Shown here: piece after piece, positions 14,532-25,860 of the stretch
Numbering within the stretch: the stretch's first letter is position 1
Layout of the letters: every line of letters begins with the position of its first letter
NCBI RefSeq assembly: GCF_024139115.2
Contig: NC_085140.1
Span: 157,568,452-157,632,451 of the forward strand
Length of the DNA stretch: 64,000 bases
Source of the DNA: Armigeres subalbatus
Lineage: Eukaryota; Arthropoda; Insecta; Diptera; Culicidae
Direction of reading: 5' to 3'
The notes under the pieces: generated by a model
Databases searched by the model: none
Seen by the model: the letters and a program-made list of their open reading frames with translations, nothing else
What the model was told of the DNA's origin: nothing
Position numbers and translations under genes: made by a program

Positions 14532-14888
14532 GTGGCGCTGCAGGAGATTTGCTGGACAGGACAGAAAGTGTGGAAAAGCGGGCATCGAGCGGCTACCTTC
14601 TACCAAAGCTGTGGCACCACCAACGAGCTGGGAACCGGCTTCATAGTGCTGGGTAAGATGCACCAACGTGTGATTGGATGGCAGCCAATCAACGCAAGGA
14701 TGTGCGAGCTGAGGGTTAAATGCCGTTTCTTCAACTATAGCATCATCAACGTGCACTGCCCACATGAAGGGAGACCCGACGACGAGAAAGAAGCGTTCTA
14801 TGCACAGCTGCAGCAGATATACGATGGATGCCCACTGCGGGACGTCAAAATCGTCATCGGCGACATGAACGCACAGGTAGGAAGGTAG
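14532..14888 (+). pseudogene. APE-type endonuclease part of LINE family 1 (copy C)
   Basis: The frame reads ALQEICWTGQKVWKSG, then GTGFIVLGK, then IINVHCPHEGR and IGDMNAQVGR. These are the exonuclease-endonuclease-phosphatase blocks of LINE ORF2, which nick target DNA to prime reverse transcription: the LQE(I)CWTG block, the NVHCPH block and the GDMNAQVG block. A stop follows the last block and the ends are frame-shifted, so the protein is not made intact. Compare copy B at 63488-63862. Confidence 0.85.
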
Positions 14889-15349
14889 GAAATGTATAGA
14901 CCGGTCATCGGACCAGATAGTCTGCACACCGTATCGAATAATAACGGCCAACGATGTATAAACTTCACAGCCTCCCGCGGAATGGTAGTCCGAAGCACCT
15001 TCTTTCCCCGCAAAAATATCCACAAGGCCACATGGAGATCACCTAACCAAGATCAGAGAAACGACTGCTATGACGGCGAATGTGAGCAGTGAGCAAATGG
15101 AAACCGTCTTACAAACGAGCGTGAGGTGCTCCAAAGCTGGCGGCAGCACTACGAAGAACACCTGAATGGCGATGTGGCAGACGAAAATGGCGGTATGGTG
15201 ATGGACCTGGGAGAACGCGCACAGGACATAATTTGACCGGCTCCGGATCTCCAGGAAATCCAGGAAGAGATTGGCCTTCTGAAGAACAACAAAGCCCCTG
15301 GGTTTGATCAACTACCAGGAGAGCTTTTTAAATACGGTGGTGAGGCACT

Positions 15350-15649
15350 TAAGGGGTCCTCCCTAGCCATGCGGTAAGACGCGCGGCTACAAAGCAAGAC
15401 CATGCTGAGGGTGGCTGGGTTCGATTCCCGGTGCCGGTCTATGCAATTTTCGGATTGGAAATTGTCTAGACTTCCCTGGGCATAAAAGTATCATCGTGTT
15501 AGCCTCATGATATACGAAAGCAAAAATGGTAACTTGGCTTAGAAACCTCGCAGTTAATAACTGTGGAAGTGCTTAATGAACACTAAGCTGCGAGGCGGCT
15601 CTGTCCCAGTGTGGGGATGTAATGCCAATAAGAAGAAGAAGAAGAAGAA
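15350..15649 (+). mobile_element. tRNA-derived SINE with AAG tail
   Basis: A pol III-type head is clear: A-box-like TAGCCATGCGGTAAGACGC and B box GGTTCGATTCC. The body is about 220 bp and ends in (AAG)n. The 11-bp duplication GGTGAGGCACT stands at 15339-15349 and again at 15650-15660, which marks an insertion into the LINE reading frame. Copy A shows the empty site as a continuous ...GGTGAGGCAATGGCTAG.... A second copy lies at 25565-25853. It resembles the Feilai group of Aedes SINEs, but the name is not confirmed. Confidence 0.9.
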
Positions 15650-15693
15650 GGTGAGGCACTGGCTAGAGCGCTTCACTGGGTCATTACCAAGAT

Positions 15694-16494
15694 TTGGGAG
15701 GAGGAAGTTTTGCCGCAGGAGTGGATGGAAGGTGTCGTGTGTCCTATCTACAAAAGGGCGATAAGCTGGATTGTAGCAACCACCGCGAAATCACATTGCT
15801 GAACGCCGCCTACAAGGTCCTCTGCCAAATTTTATGCCGTCGACTAGCACCAATTGCAAGGGAGTTCGTGAGGCAGTACCAAGCGGGTTTCATGGGCGAA
15901 CGCTCAACCACGAACCAGGTGTTCGCCATTCGCCAGGTGTTCGCCATTCGTACTGCAGAAATGCCGCGAATGCAACGTGCCCAAGCATCATCTATTTATC
16001 GACTTCACAGCCGCATATGATACAATCGATCGGGACCAGCTATGGCAGCTAATGTACGAACACGGATTTCCGGATAAACTGACACGGTTGATCAAAACGA
16101 CGATGGATCGGGTGATATGCTTAGTTCGAGTTTCAGGGGCATTCTCGAGTCCCTTCGAAACGCGCAGAGGGTTACGGCAAGGTGATGGTCTTTCGTGTCT
16201 GCTATTCAACATCGCTTTGGAAGGGGTAATACGAAGAGCAGGGATTAACATGAGTAGTACAATTTTCAATAAGTCCGTCCAGCTATTTGGCTTCGCCGAC
16301 GACATAGATATTATGGCACGTAACTTTGATCTGGTGCTCCGACGACATAGATTTTATGGCAGGTGGATCGATCTGCTGGAAGATGACTTCGGCGGTCCCT
16401 CCGTAGACGTGGTTGGTGGTTGGCGACGTGTAGCCATGAACCGAGCCGAATGGAGAAGACTCTTATATACCGCACAGGCCACTCTTGCCTCTAG
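15694..16494 (+). pseudogene. reverse transcriptase of LINE family 1 (copy C)
   Basis: RT motifs are visible in order: LDCSNHREITLLNAAYKVL, QAGFMGERSTTNQVFAIRQ, HHLFIDFTAAYDTIDRDQLW, RRGLRQGDGLSCLLFNIALE and FGFADDIDIMAR (catalytic Asp pair). A short VFAIRQ duplication near 15925 shifts the frame. After the FADD box the thumb region is lost and the frame jumps to the C-terminal tail. Inactive. Confidence 0.85.
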
Positions 16495-16919
16495 CTATGA
16501 GGAAGCCCCTATCTCTCTCATCGCAGTCGAGCCCCTCCCGCCAGCGACCATCAGCACTCCCGGTCCTTTGAGTTGAGAAACGGGGTCTTCCGAGCTCCTC
16601 CTGCAGGCAAGTACGTTGTTATTACGAACAATTCCTTGCCTGAATCGATTATCGTTTCCAGTGGAACTTCGTCAAGCCAAACCAAGTCTGCTGCTAACGG
16701 AACACCGGGATGCTTCAGTGTCACAAGTCCCAAAAATGCCCCTATTCCTCTAATCGCAGTCGAGCCCCTCCTGCCAGCGTCCAGCAGCCGTCCCGGCCTG
16801 TGCATGGAAAGGAAGACGGGGTCCGGAAGACTATTACCGGCAAGTACGATCAATCCACCACCGCCTCTCTTCCTGATATTATCCCGATGTCCAGAGCAAC
16901 AGCCCCCCGTCCGAAATCG

Positions 16920-17650
16920 CACGTTACTATGTACTATCAGAACGTTGGCGGAATGAATGCCCTAGTGGAAGATTATCGACTAGCGGTCACGGATCATTGT
17001 TATCATAGTTCTGACCGAGACTTGGCTAGACTCTCGCACAATATCAAGCTATATTTTTAGAACTGGGTACGAGGTTTTTCGATGTGATCAAAACTCGAAT
17101 AACAGCAGGAAATTGACTAGAGGTGGCATCATAATCGCTAATAAGTTCTAGGCTGAAGGCATCAGTAATCGAAGACGATTCGTTCAGAACCGTGGACCGC
17201 GGTTTGGGAATCTATTCAGCTCGGAGGCCGTAAGCTATTTGTTTGTGCGGTTTACATTCCTCCGGACCGAACTCGAGACTTGGAACTCATCAACACGCAC
17301 TGATGATCAGTCTTCTTTGCGTCGGAAATAGCGTCTCCCAACGATGAAATCATCGTTCTGGGCGACTTCAATCTTGCAGGAGTCGCGTGGGTTCCAACTC
17401 ACAACGGTTTCCTACGTCCTGATCAGGAGCATTCCTCGTTTCACCCGGGAGCTCTCAGGTTGCTGGATAATTACAGTACTGCAACTTTATCTCGAGTTAA
17501 TTGCATCATGAATGAGAATAATCGCTTGCTGGATCTGTGCTTCATCGGCGGTCGTTAAACCGGTCCATTTATTTCCACTGAACCTGTTCCTTTGGTCAAG
17601 GCTGCCCCTCACCATCCATCTCTAGTAATTGGAGTTGAGAATGATGTCGT
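16920..17650 (+). pseudogene. endonuclease part of LINE family 2 ORF2
   Basis: The first block MYYQNVGGMNALVEDYRLAV is the usual start of an APE endonuclease. Further on, after frame changes, come IIVLGDFNLAGVAW and the LLDLCFIGG and HHPSLVIGV blocks near the domain end. Several frameshifts and a stop after CFIGGR disable it. Confidence 0.75.
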
Positions 17651-18655
17651 CCGTGACTATGTTGGTACTTTAACGGCTGTCATATGTTTTTCGCAAAGCG
17701 AATTATTGAAGTATTGCCGAAGTGCTGTCTAACTTGGATTGGCAGAGTATCCTCGACCCGGCCGATGCGAATATCGCTGCAAAATTTTTTTCTCATGTCC
17801 TGGCATATGTCAGCATATGTGGACAGACATGTTTCAAAGAAGATTGCCCATACCGACTCTAGGGTTCCGTGGATGACAAATGACCTTCGTTCGTTGAAAA
17901 GGACATAAAAGGCCGTCCTGAAAAGGTTCACAATGTTCCGCACTCTTCCCTTGAAACACCATTATGCAACGCTGAACCATGAATACAAACGATTAAGCGT
18001 TTCTATTTTAAACGTTACCAGCGGAGGATACAGCAACGGCTTAAATCCCATCCGAAATCCTTTTGGAACTACGTAAACGAGCAGCGTAAGGAAGTAGGTC
18101 TTCCATCGTCCATGGTCTACAAAGGAGTCATGGCGTCAACTTAACAAGAGATTTCTAACATATTCTCGGCCAAGTTTGCTATCGTGTTTGTCAATGAGCG
18201 CCTCTCCAATGACTCCATAACCAGCGCAGTGGGTAATGTCCCCTCAACGAATCAAACGCTAAACGCTGTCAATGTAAGTACAGATACCATAGCGAGAGCA
18301 GCCACGCAGCTAAAAACGTCGTACAAATCGGGACCTGGCGGTGTTCAGTCGGTTTTCCTAAAAACGTACATTTCCTGCCTTCTGGATGTGTGTTCATCGT
18401 TTCTCTCTCGGATCGGATCTCCCTCTCCCTTTCTAATGGTGTATGTCCGTCCTGCTGGAAGACAGCTGAAATGTTTCCTGTGTACAAAAAGGGAAGCAAG
18501 CGCGATATAAATAATTATCGAGGAATCACGTCGCTATGCGCTGTATCGAAGTTGTTCGAGTTGGTCGTCATGAATTCTCTAAATGGTCACCGTAAACATT
18601 ATATCAGTACCGATCAACATGGCTTTATGGAAAAACGTTCTACAGGTACGAATCT

Positions 18656-20261
18656 TTCCCCGTAACGCTGGGTAGACACCTTTGCGTGGTGTGTTACGGT
18701 GTAAGATCTACCACGGTCGCATTGTCAGCTACAGGCAAATCCTGACCCAACGAATACCTTCCCCAATATCCAACTCCGTGGTACTTATGAGGGTGTCGCT
18801 GAGCCGGGGGCTTCTCGTTAAGTAAGTACTACACCAACACTTCCTTCCCCTCCCAAGTTACGATGAAGATGGGCGTGACCAGGAGTAGTAATCTTCATGC
18901 TTTTGTGATTTTTATCCTAGATTGAAATCAAGGACCACACCCACCTTGATTTTTGATACGGGAGGAGGTTCGGTTGTGGGCACCGTTCGGTTATGGGCAC
19001 CCCTATGTATCTTTTGACAGATAAGAGATGCTGTCATTCTAACAACCGTCATTTGTTTGCTATAATAGCATGATGTTTTGTGCTCAATATCAAACCGGAT
19101 GGGCATCTCTACTTTGAACTAGAAACAAATAAATTTTTCGTACAAGAAAAACAACACGAAAGTTTTTTTTGGCCTTTTTCAAAGTGTCATAATTTAAAGG
19201 ATTAAAGGATAAATTCAATCTATTTTGAGGCCCAATGTCGATTGCCATCAAAATTTTAGCGCGATTTTTTTTTCTTCTCGTTCCAAAAAGGGTGCGAAAT
19301 TCGTTTGTGGGCACCTTTATTGGTTCGGTTATGGGCACCCTCATTTTATTGATAAATCATTCAATATCGTTTTACTTGTCCCTTAACTTATTTTTAATAA
19401 CGTTTTAAGGCAGTTTTTATAATTAGTTTGACATAATTGTTCGAAATAATGAGTTTATTTAATATTTTTGTTCTTTGGGCATGTCTAGTCATTATACACA
19501 CACTTTTTGGAACAAAGCGTTGACCGATTTGCTTGCAACAAGTTGCATTCGACGGTGCTTTCCCATTGTTTCCTATTGAAAATTGGTCAGATCGGACTAT
19601 GGGATCAAAATTTATGGCCAAAATATTATTTTTTGAAATGGACGAGAAAGACACTATTGCCGCTAGGGTGATTAATCAGGATTTTTTGTGACTGTGATGC
19701 ATACCAATAAAACGTAAATCAATGAAAAATTAAAACCCATTTACCTAAAGTGCTCTTTTAGACCTTTCTTATGTGATTTTTTTCAACATCCTCCTTAATG
19801 CACCGAGGGAGGCATCATCACTGCTAGGTGAATTGATTTGAGTTTTTTTAGCGTCTCCTGGCTTTTAGAATGAATAAACTATTCCTTGTCTTTAAATCTG
19901 GGTGGTTTTTATTCATGCTTCTTTATTTTTAGCTAAGTTTTCAAGGGTGCCCACAACCGAACCACGAAATGAAAATGTCCAAAAATGTCAAATTTTCTAA
20001 ATAGTCGACATTTTTTTCTAAATCGATGAAATCATATTCATTTCTTTGCTAGTAATAAGGTTATAAGTTTAGCTTTCGATTGCTATGCAAATGTCGACAT
20101 AAGATCAACCAGGGCCAAAGTTATGGACCAAACACAAAAGGGTGCCCACAACCGAACCTCCTCCCCTAGCAATCTGAATAAGGATTTCAAAAGAAAAACA
20201 TGAGTATCACTAGTGTCCAATCTACGAAGTACACCGTAACTATGCTATGCTATGCTATGCT
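18656..20261 (+). mobile_element. retroposed element with (TATGC)n tail, carrying a nested insertion
   Basis: It is flanked by a perfect 23-bp duplication (18633-18655 and 20262-20284, starting AAACGTTCTACAGG). The 3' end is four and a bit TATGC units (20241-20261). Removing the nested DNA element leaves about 400 bp, so this is either a SINE or a 5'-truncated LINE. A paralogue of its 3' half is at 24926-25110. I do not recognise the family. Confidence 0.85.
18959..20166. mobile_element. TA-flanked non-autonomous DNA element, 1,208 bp
   Basis: The ends are inverted copies of GGGAGGAGGTTCGGTTGTGG followed by GCACC, with TA on both sides (18957-18958 and 20167-20168). The paralogous host at 24926-25110 shows the uninterrupted site. 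The core word GGTTCGGTTATGGGCACC, or close variants, also occurs inside at about 18985, 19300-19340 and 19945-19965. No transposase frame is seen. The TA duplication suggests the Tc1/mariner group or a relative. Confidence 0.85.
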
Positions 20262-21420
20262 AAACGTTCTACAGGTACGAATCTACTGTGTCTTACATCA
20301 TACGTTACAGACAGTATGCTTGCTTGTGATCAAACAGATGTAATTTATACGGATCTAACATCAGCATTTGATAAGTTGAACCACAGCATTGCGGTCGCCA
20401 AGCTTGATAGATTGGGAATTGGAGGCAGCCTGCTTGCACGGTTTGGTTCGTACCTTACTGAGCTCCAACTGACAGTTGCTCTAGGCGATTGTCGCTTGGA
20501 AAACTTCTTTGCGATGTCTGGCATACCGTAGGGTAGCCATCTGTGACCGTTGATATTCCTTCTCTACTTCAACGACGTACATCTAGTTCTAAAAGGACCG
20601 CGATTATCATTTACAGATGATTTTAAAATGTTTTTGCGCATCTGCTCACTAGCCGATTGTCACTTACTACAAGACCAGATCGATGCTTTCGCTCATTGGT
20701 GCGATCTAAATCGACTTGTAGTAAACCCGAAAAAATGCTCGATCATAACTTTTTCTCGGAAGAAACAACCGATTACCTTCAACTACTGCCTGTTCGGAAC
20801 GACTATTGAAAGAGTGCACTGTGTGAAAGATCTCGGTGTCCTATTGGACTGCAAACTGACATACTCGGATCACATTTTATATGTTGTTGATAAAGCATCC
20901 AGGTCTCTTGGATTTGTGATCAAAGTGATAAAGACTTTCACAGACATCTACTGTTTGAAAACACTGTATTGCTCTCTCGTGTGATTTACGTTAGAATACT
21001 GCTCTGTGGTCTGGAGTCCAAACTATAATAATGGTGTCGAACGCATCGAATCCGTTCAACGTCGATTTATACGGTAAGCACTTCGCAACCTTCCCTGGAG
21101 AGATCCGCTACGACTTCCTCGCTACGAGACCGTTGCCAGCTGATCAGCTTAGAATCTCTGTGTATCCGAAGGGATGTATGCAGAGCATTAGCCGACGCCG
21201 ATATTTTGCAATGAAGAATAGATTGTGACACTCTTCTGCGTCAAATAAACATCAACGCACAACCCCGACAACTGCGGAGTAACCTAATGCTAAGACTTCC
21301 TTTTCGTCGCACAAACTATGGACTGCGTAGTGCTCTCCATTGTTTGCAGCGTGTTGTGATTTTAACCATCATTGGGGCTGTATCAAGTCTATTGATGTAA
21401 TAAATAAATAATAATAAAAG

Positions 21421-21664
21421 GCCACTTTTGATTGATTGATTGAAGATTGATTCGAAATTGAATTTGCAAAGTGCAAAAATTAATCATTTGGCGACGACTG
21501 AAAGTTGCCTTCGGTAGCAAAATCACCAGGAAGGAGATGATGCAATAAATGTGTACGATTGAATGGACACCAACACCGATGCCGACACTAGAACTGCTAT
21601 CTACGAAACCCGATCAAAATGGCTCGAGCACGCCGGAAAGCAGCTTTCTTGCCTTCTTCCATAT
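21421..21664. other. gene-free spacer
   Basis: Short stretch after the LINE 2 tail; no structure recognised. Confidence 0.3.
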
Positions 21665-21840
21665 ACATAAAAATGGATTTTTGTCTATCTGACCCTTATA
21701 GACTCGGAAACTACTGAACCGATCGGCATGAAAATGTGTATGCAGGGTTTTTTTTTGGGTCTGGGGAAGGTTTTTAAAATATTTCAAGATCCCTCCCCGC
21801 TTGGAAAGTAGTGTAATCTATATATATATGTATATATATA
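21665..21840 (+). repeat. dispersed insect repeat of the 'GACTCGGAAACTACTGAACC' type
   Basis: The sequence ATACATAAAAATGGATTTTT, then GACCCTTATAGACTCGGAAA and CTACTGAACCGATCGG, matches a phrase at 32932-33030 (minus). It ends in a short TATATA run and a T tract. I know the phrase as an abundant repeat in insect genomes but cannot assign a class. Confidence 0.6.
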
Positions 21841-21865
21841 TTTTTTTTTTTTAATAAGGATGAGA

Positions 21866-21935
21866 TTGAACCCACGACCTCCTGTTTATAAGGCAGAAGC
21901 GTCACTAGTCATTAGACCACCGAGCTCGCCATTTG
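21866..21935 (-). repeat. tRNA-like fragment, minus strand
   Basis: On the minus strand it reads GGCGAGCTCGGTGGTCTAAT at the A-box end and GTGGGTTCAATCTC at the B-box end, spaced as in a tRNA. The acceptor halves do not pair, so it is a repeat-derived relic and not a functional tRNA. Confidence 0.55.
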
Positions 21936-24925
21936 TAAATTTGAGCATATAGTTTATAATAAAACAGAATAATCCACCTAAAGGTGATGGTGGCTTTCTC
22001 GTGTACTATAAAACAAGAAAACACATAAGAGTAACAAGATCACATTTATTTGCGTTCATTTTTTCAAAACTAACAATCAAAACGCGGTTTACTATACGGA
22101 AATTGGATGAGCACCGTCCCATTACAATGGAATAGTAGTAATTCATCTTATGACAAATGAATTTTTATTATTTAAGCCAGTTTTGGAATAGAAATAATTA
22201 AATAGCTACCACTTCCATATGGGGCTTCATGTAAGTTGCATTTAACACAAATTTAATCGAACATTCGAATACCGAAAGAAAGTACAGAGTAGAAACGGTA
22301 CCATTGTTATAAGCCATGGTTATCAATGCCGATTGCTCCACTGGGGACACTTCCGGTGTCGCGTCGGCACGGTAGCAAAAATGGAACAAACCGGATACTG
22401 ACCGGCGGCGTGACACAAAAAAAAAAACAAATAAATGGAAACCACCACGATCCACGATACCTATAGCTTAATGTGCCCGATGTTTCATTTGCTGCCAATA
22501 GGTACAGGAGGCACCTATAGGGTGGCATTAGAAACCATTTGAATTAAATAATCAAAAATTCTCCGTTTAAAATTTTAGAGTTTTAATCAAATGCCAAATT
22601 AAGTAATCAAATAAAATCCATTTCAAAACTATGTTTATGTGAGCTGCAACAAACAGCATACCGTTAAGACATCAAATGTAAATAGATTTCATGATTATTC
22701 ACGTAAAAATTATTTTTGTAGATTTCTGGAAAAATCCGCTTGTATGGTTAGGGGTAAATGACATGGAAAACTATATACCACCCTATTGTACATGCAGTAT
22801 GCAAAACACTGTCATGGCCTTTTCTCTTCTTTCCTCCGGAATTAGTGCTTCACATGAGTTGCATTAATTTGAGGATTAAGAATTTGAAATTCAATCGCTT
22901 AGATTTATGAACGTTGCCCGGTTGCTGCTGTATGGGAAAATTGCATCGAAATGGGGAATTACGACGGGGGCCCGTAGATCGGTGCGCTACACTACACGAT
23001 CGCTCGAAAGCCTCAGAAGGATGCAGCACGAAAATTAAATGATGGGGCAATAAATTTTATAACACACACCAGCTAACTAGCCGCCACTCGGGCGGGTTTT
23101 ATTGCCGGGCAAGCGGGAAATGGTGCTCATTTATGTCCGAAGCTGGGCCGAGAAGGGGCACCGATGGGATACGAACGACGGCTAAGCTATCGGATGTCCA
23201 TTTGGAAATTTGTCAACTTCCATTTATGGCTGGGTCGAGTCGGGCCATGTAATACGCCCGGAGGAGAGACTATCGTTTTTCGGATCACAACATTAGATTA
23301 TCAGATAAAATACTTTGTACAAACATCCCCGGGCTGTCCTTTTGTGTTTCCGGAATGATGTGGGCGTTGTTGGTGGTGCCATCCGTTAATAACTATGTCA
23401 ACATTTCCTTGTTCGAATTAGGTCATCACATGGAATTTGATACGGTAAATAATTCGTAAAGTAAATAATGCAAGAACAAAAGTTTCAAAAATTGCATAAA
23501 TAACATGAACAATAATATGACGAAACATTCAAGTTTATTGTCTGTCAGTTAGCTTTAAGCTTATAAACTGTGTCATGGTGTTCGCGGAATATTCGAAAGC
23601 CTTAGAATAGAGGAATGTTTTTGTATAAAATGTGTTTTATATGAAAAAAGTATGATCGTTTTTCTTCTAACTGCACTGTACGTCTTATTGACTGTCCTGT
23701 AAAAAACATTGTTCGTAATATGTAAACAAAAATTTATTCTTATCTATGGTGTGTATAGTTTTGTACAATATTTGATACGATTTGTGACTATTCGCTACAT
23801 GAAACATTACTTTTGGGAGATATTCAACTTTTTTTTTGAAAGATGTCTTATTGGTATGGGGTGCATTTTTAGTTTTCGAACTGTCACTCTCAAGTTTAAT
23901 TCCGGAAATAAGACAAAGCCGACTATGTTTCAAAATACATACAACAAACTAGATAAATTAAACAGGAAATTCGCTCCAAACTGTGATATCTTTCTGCACC
24001 ATTATTTCCTGAAGCAATAAAGTGCGTCATTTTCTCACCCAGCTTAATTGCCTGCTATTCTAAATCTTCTTTCCTCTTGAGTGCGACCATAATTGGACCC
24101 ATATCTCCGAAGCAAATAATTTACGATTTTAATAGAGCAGCAAAAACTGTCACCAGCTTCAGTGGTGGATAAAATTCAACCGCTAGTCTCCTAACCGAGG
24201 CTGCCAGAAACCGTCCATCTTTCGAGCATCCTGCTGAGTTGTCACCAGCGAAAGCTCTACCCCTAATGCGACCTCCGCCGACGATGGGGGATTAGAGTAT
24301 GTACCGAAGACAAGCACGGAGGCAACCATCGTTGCCACAAGGTAAAACGTCCAATCTCATTTCGAGACCATAATTCAACTAACTGTGCGAGTCTGCATTC
24401 CTATATAAACTGCTGAAGAAATTGAGTTTACGAGCCACGCAGTTATCTTCGCGACTGACACCGGTGGGTTGTTGGTGCGGTTGGCTTACGGGTTCGTATC
24501 GTACGCTTTCCCCCCCGTACCTAGTCAGGTGGCTCGAAGACGACGCGGCTTGGGGCGATGGAGGATTTTCCCATTTTCTTCTCCGAGGGACCTGCGGCAG
24601 CACCACGCAACCGCACGTACCCGTTTAGCGGAACTGTTTATAATTCGTAATAATATTTTTATTTAGATTTATGAACACCCGCTGCATCATCATCTCGCAG
24701 ATGCTACCACATAACCGCTCTACAGTAACGAAACAGCATCATGTCGATGTAGAATCAAGCGATCGTTCATACTTGCTTCTTTTGGGTATGTCTATGTAGG
24801 TATTTTGTTCTGAACTTTCGTGAATATACCCAATTCGGCCCTACAAGCTAATGTAAAGGTTTAACTCTTGGAGATAAAAATATACAGTTTTCGTAATTTT
24901 GCTCACGATTTCGTTCAGTTTTCCA
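21936..24925. other. low-copy-looking DNA without a recognised gene
   Basis: No domain or repeat ends found over about 3 kb. Two GC-richer islands (about 22850-23400 and 24180-24640) stand out against the AT-rich background and could be conserved regulatory or exonic DNA. The open frames in them are short and occur on both strands. Confidence 0.35.
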
Positions 24926-25110
24926 CTTCAGTAATGGTGGCCAAGAGTAGTAATTCTCATGCCTCTGATAGTTTTGTCTTAGATTGGAATCAAATAACAT
25001 CACTTCAATGATTTGTGTTAGCATTCTTATAATTTATAAAAAAAAAATATGAGTAGGTATCACTAGTGATCAACCTACTAGTTATACTGTAACTGTAATG
25101 CTAATGATAC
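24926..25110 (+). repeat. second copy of the 18.7-kb retroposed element, 3' part
   Basis: Matches the outer parts of 18656-20261: AGAGTAGTAATTCTCATGC, then AGATTGGAATCAA, then GAGTAGGTATCACTAGTG and the ACTGTAACTGTAATGCTAAT end. It lacks the nested 1.2-kb element and so shows the empty TA target. Confidence 0.75.
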
Positions 25111-25564
25111 CTTACAAGAGAAGTTAAAGCATAAATCTATCGTAAGAAGAAAGGCATATAATTTAAAAAAATAACACTGCTCATCTATTTATTTGCGGTT
25201 AATGCGGCTGCTTCAATTTCAATAAATTACATAAATGATTTGTGGAGATACATTAGGAGGAAAATTGTGGAAAATATTTTTTGATTACTTGGTTATGATT
25301 CAAAGGCCGAAACCATCAATCTACCTATGCTGAAAGATGTAATAAAAGAAGATTGAACTGTGGCTTACATTGATAAACAGCTAATATTTATACCACCTGA
25401 GTCTGGCGAGCCAGGAGCTTACCCAGAATGTTGTGAGTATTGACAGTGGGCACTGTTACGAAATGCATGAATCGTCGAAATTTTATGCCATTCCAATTGT
25501 TTGTTTTCTAAATAGTGCCCTCAAATATTTTCAGAGGCTTGCCAATGATTGCTTTTATCCATAT

Positions 25565-25853
25565 CTTCTTCTTCTTCTTTTTGGCATTACATCCCCACAC
25601 TGGGACAGAGCCGCCTCGCAACTTAGTGTTCATTAAGCACTTCCACAGTTATTAACTGCGATGTTACCATTTTTGCATTCGTATATCATGAGAGATCATA
25701 AGGCTAGCACGATGATACTTTTATGCCCAGGGAAGTCGAGACAATTTCCAATCCGAAATTGCCTAGACCGGCACCGGGAATCGAACCCAGCCACCCTCAG
25801 CATGGTCTTGCTTTGTAGCCGCGCGTCTTACCGCACGGCTAAGGAGGCCCCAA
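25565..25853 (-). mobile_element. tRNA-derived SINE, second copy
   Basis: The reverse complement matches 15350-15649 along its whole length: A-box TAGCCGTGCGGTAAGACGC, B box GGTTCGATTCC and a (AAG)n tail at 25565-25580. The flanking word CCATAT at 25559-25564 and 25855-25860 is the likely target duplication. This copy is diverged from the first by scattered changes. Confidence 0.9.
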
Positions 25854-25860
25854 CCCATAT

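Larger units (their letters stand above)
14390..16494 (+). mobile_element. LINE family 1, copy C, decayed
   Basis: A non-LTR retrotransposon lying in the plus direction. In order it holds an endonuclease-like part, a shortened linker and an RT core, followed by a C-terminal tail motif (WIDLLEDDFGG to NRAEWRRLL). Against copy A it lacks the segment between the RT core and the tail (about 560 bp) and most of the linker after the NIHKA motif. It also lacks the 3' UTR and is interrupted by a SINE at 15350-15649. The clade is uncertain; an APE endonuclease, an RT and no RNase H suggest something RTE- or CR1-like. Confidence 0.85.
18184..20984 (+). pseudogene. reverse transcriptase of LINE family 2, split by an insertion
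   Basis: The 5' half ends HGFMEKRSTGTNL at about 18655. The 3' half resumes at 20262 and continues with VIYTDLTSAFDKLNHSI, GIP-stop-GSHL, LLYFNDVHLV and FTDDFKMFL, then NPKKCSIITFSRK and VKDLGVLLD. The FADD box has become FTDD, and an in-frame stop lies within the PQGS motif. Downstream the C-terminal region continues to about 21360 with stops. Between the two halves lies the insertion at 18656-20261. Confidence 0.85.
16495..21420 (+). mobile_element. LINE family 2, nearly full length but decayed and interrupted
   Basis: A second non-LTR element, distinct in sequence from family 1. Its ORF1-like 5' part contains a duplicated block (16507-16570 and 16741-16803, both reading close to LIAVEPL). 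ORF2 begins near 16920 with an endonuclease domain, followed by an RT domain and a C-terminal region. The 3' end is TATTGATGTAATAAATAAAT and a short A/T tail near 21400-21420. It is split at 18656-20261 by a younger insertion. Clade looks CR1- or jockey-like; not settled. Confidence 0.8.

Noticed and set aside
14508..15023. 171-codon minus-strand frame
   Set aside because: It is antisense to the LINE endonuclease, whose motifs are clear on the plus strand.
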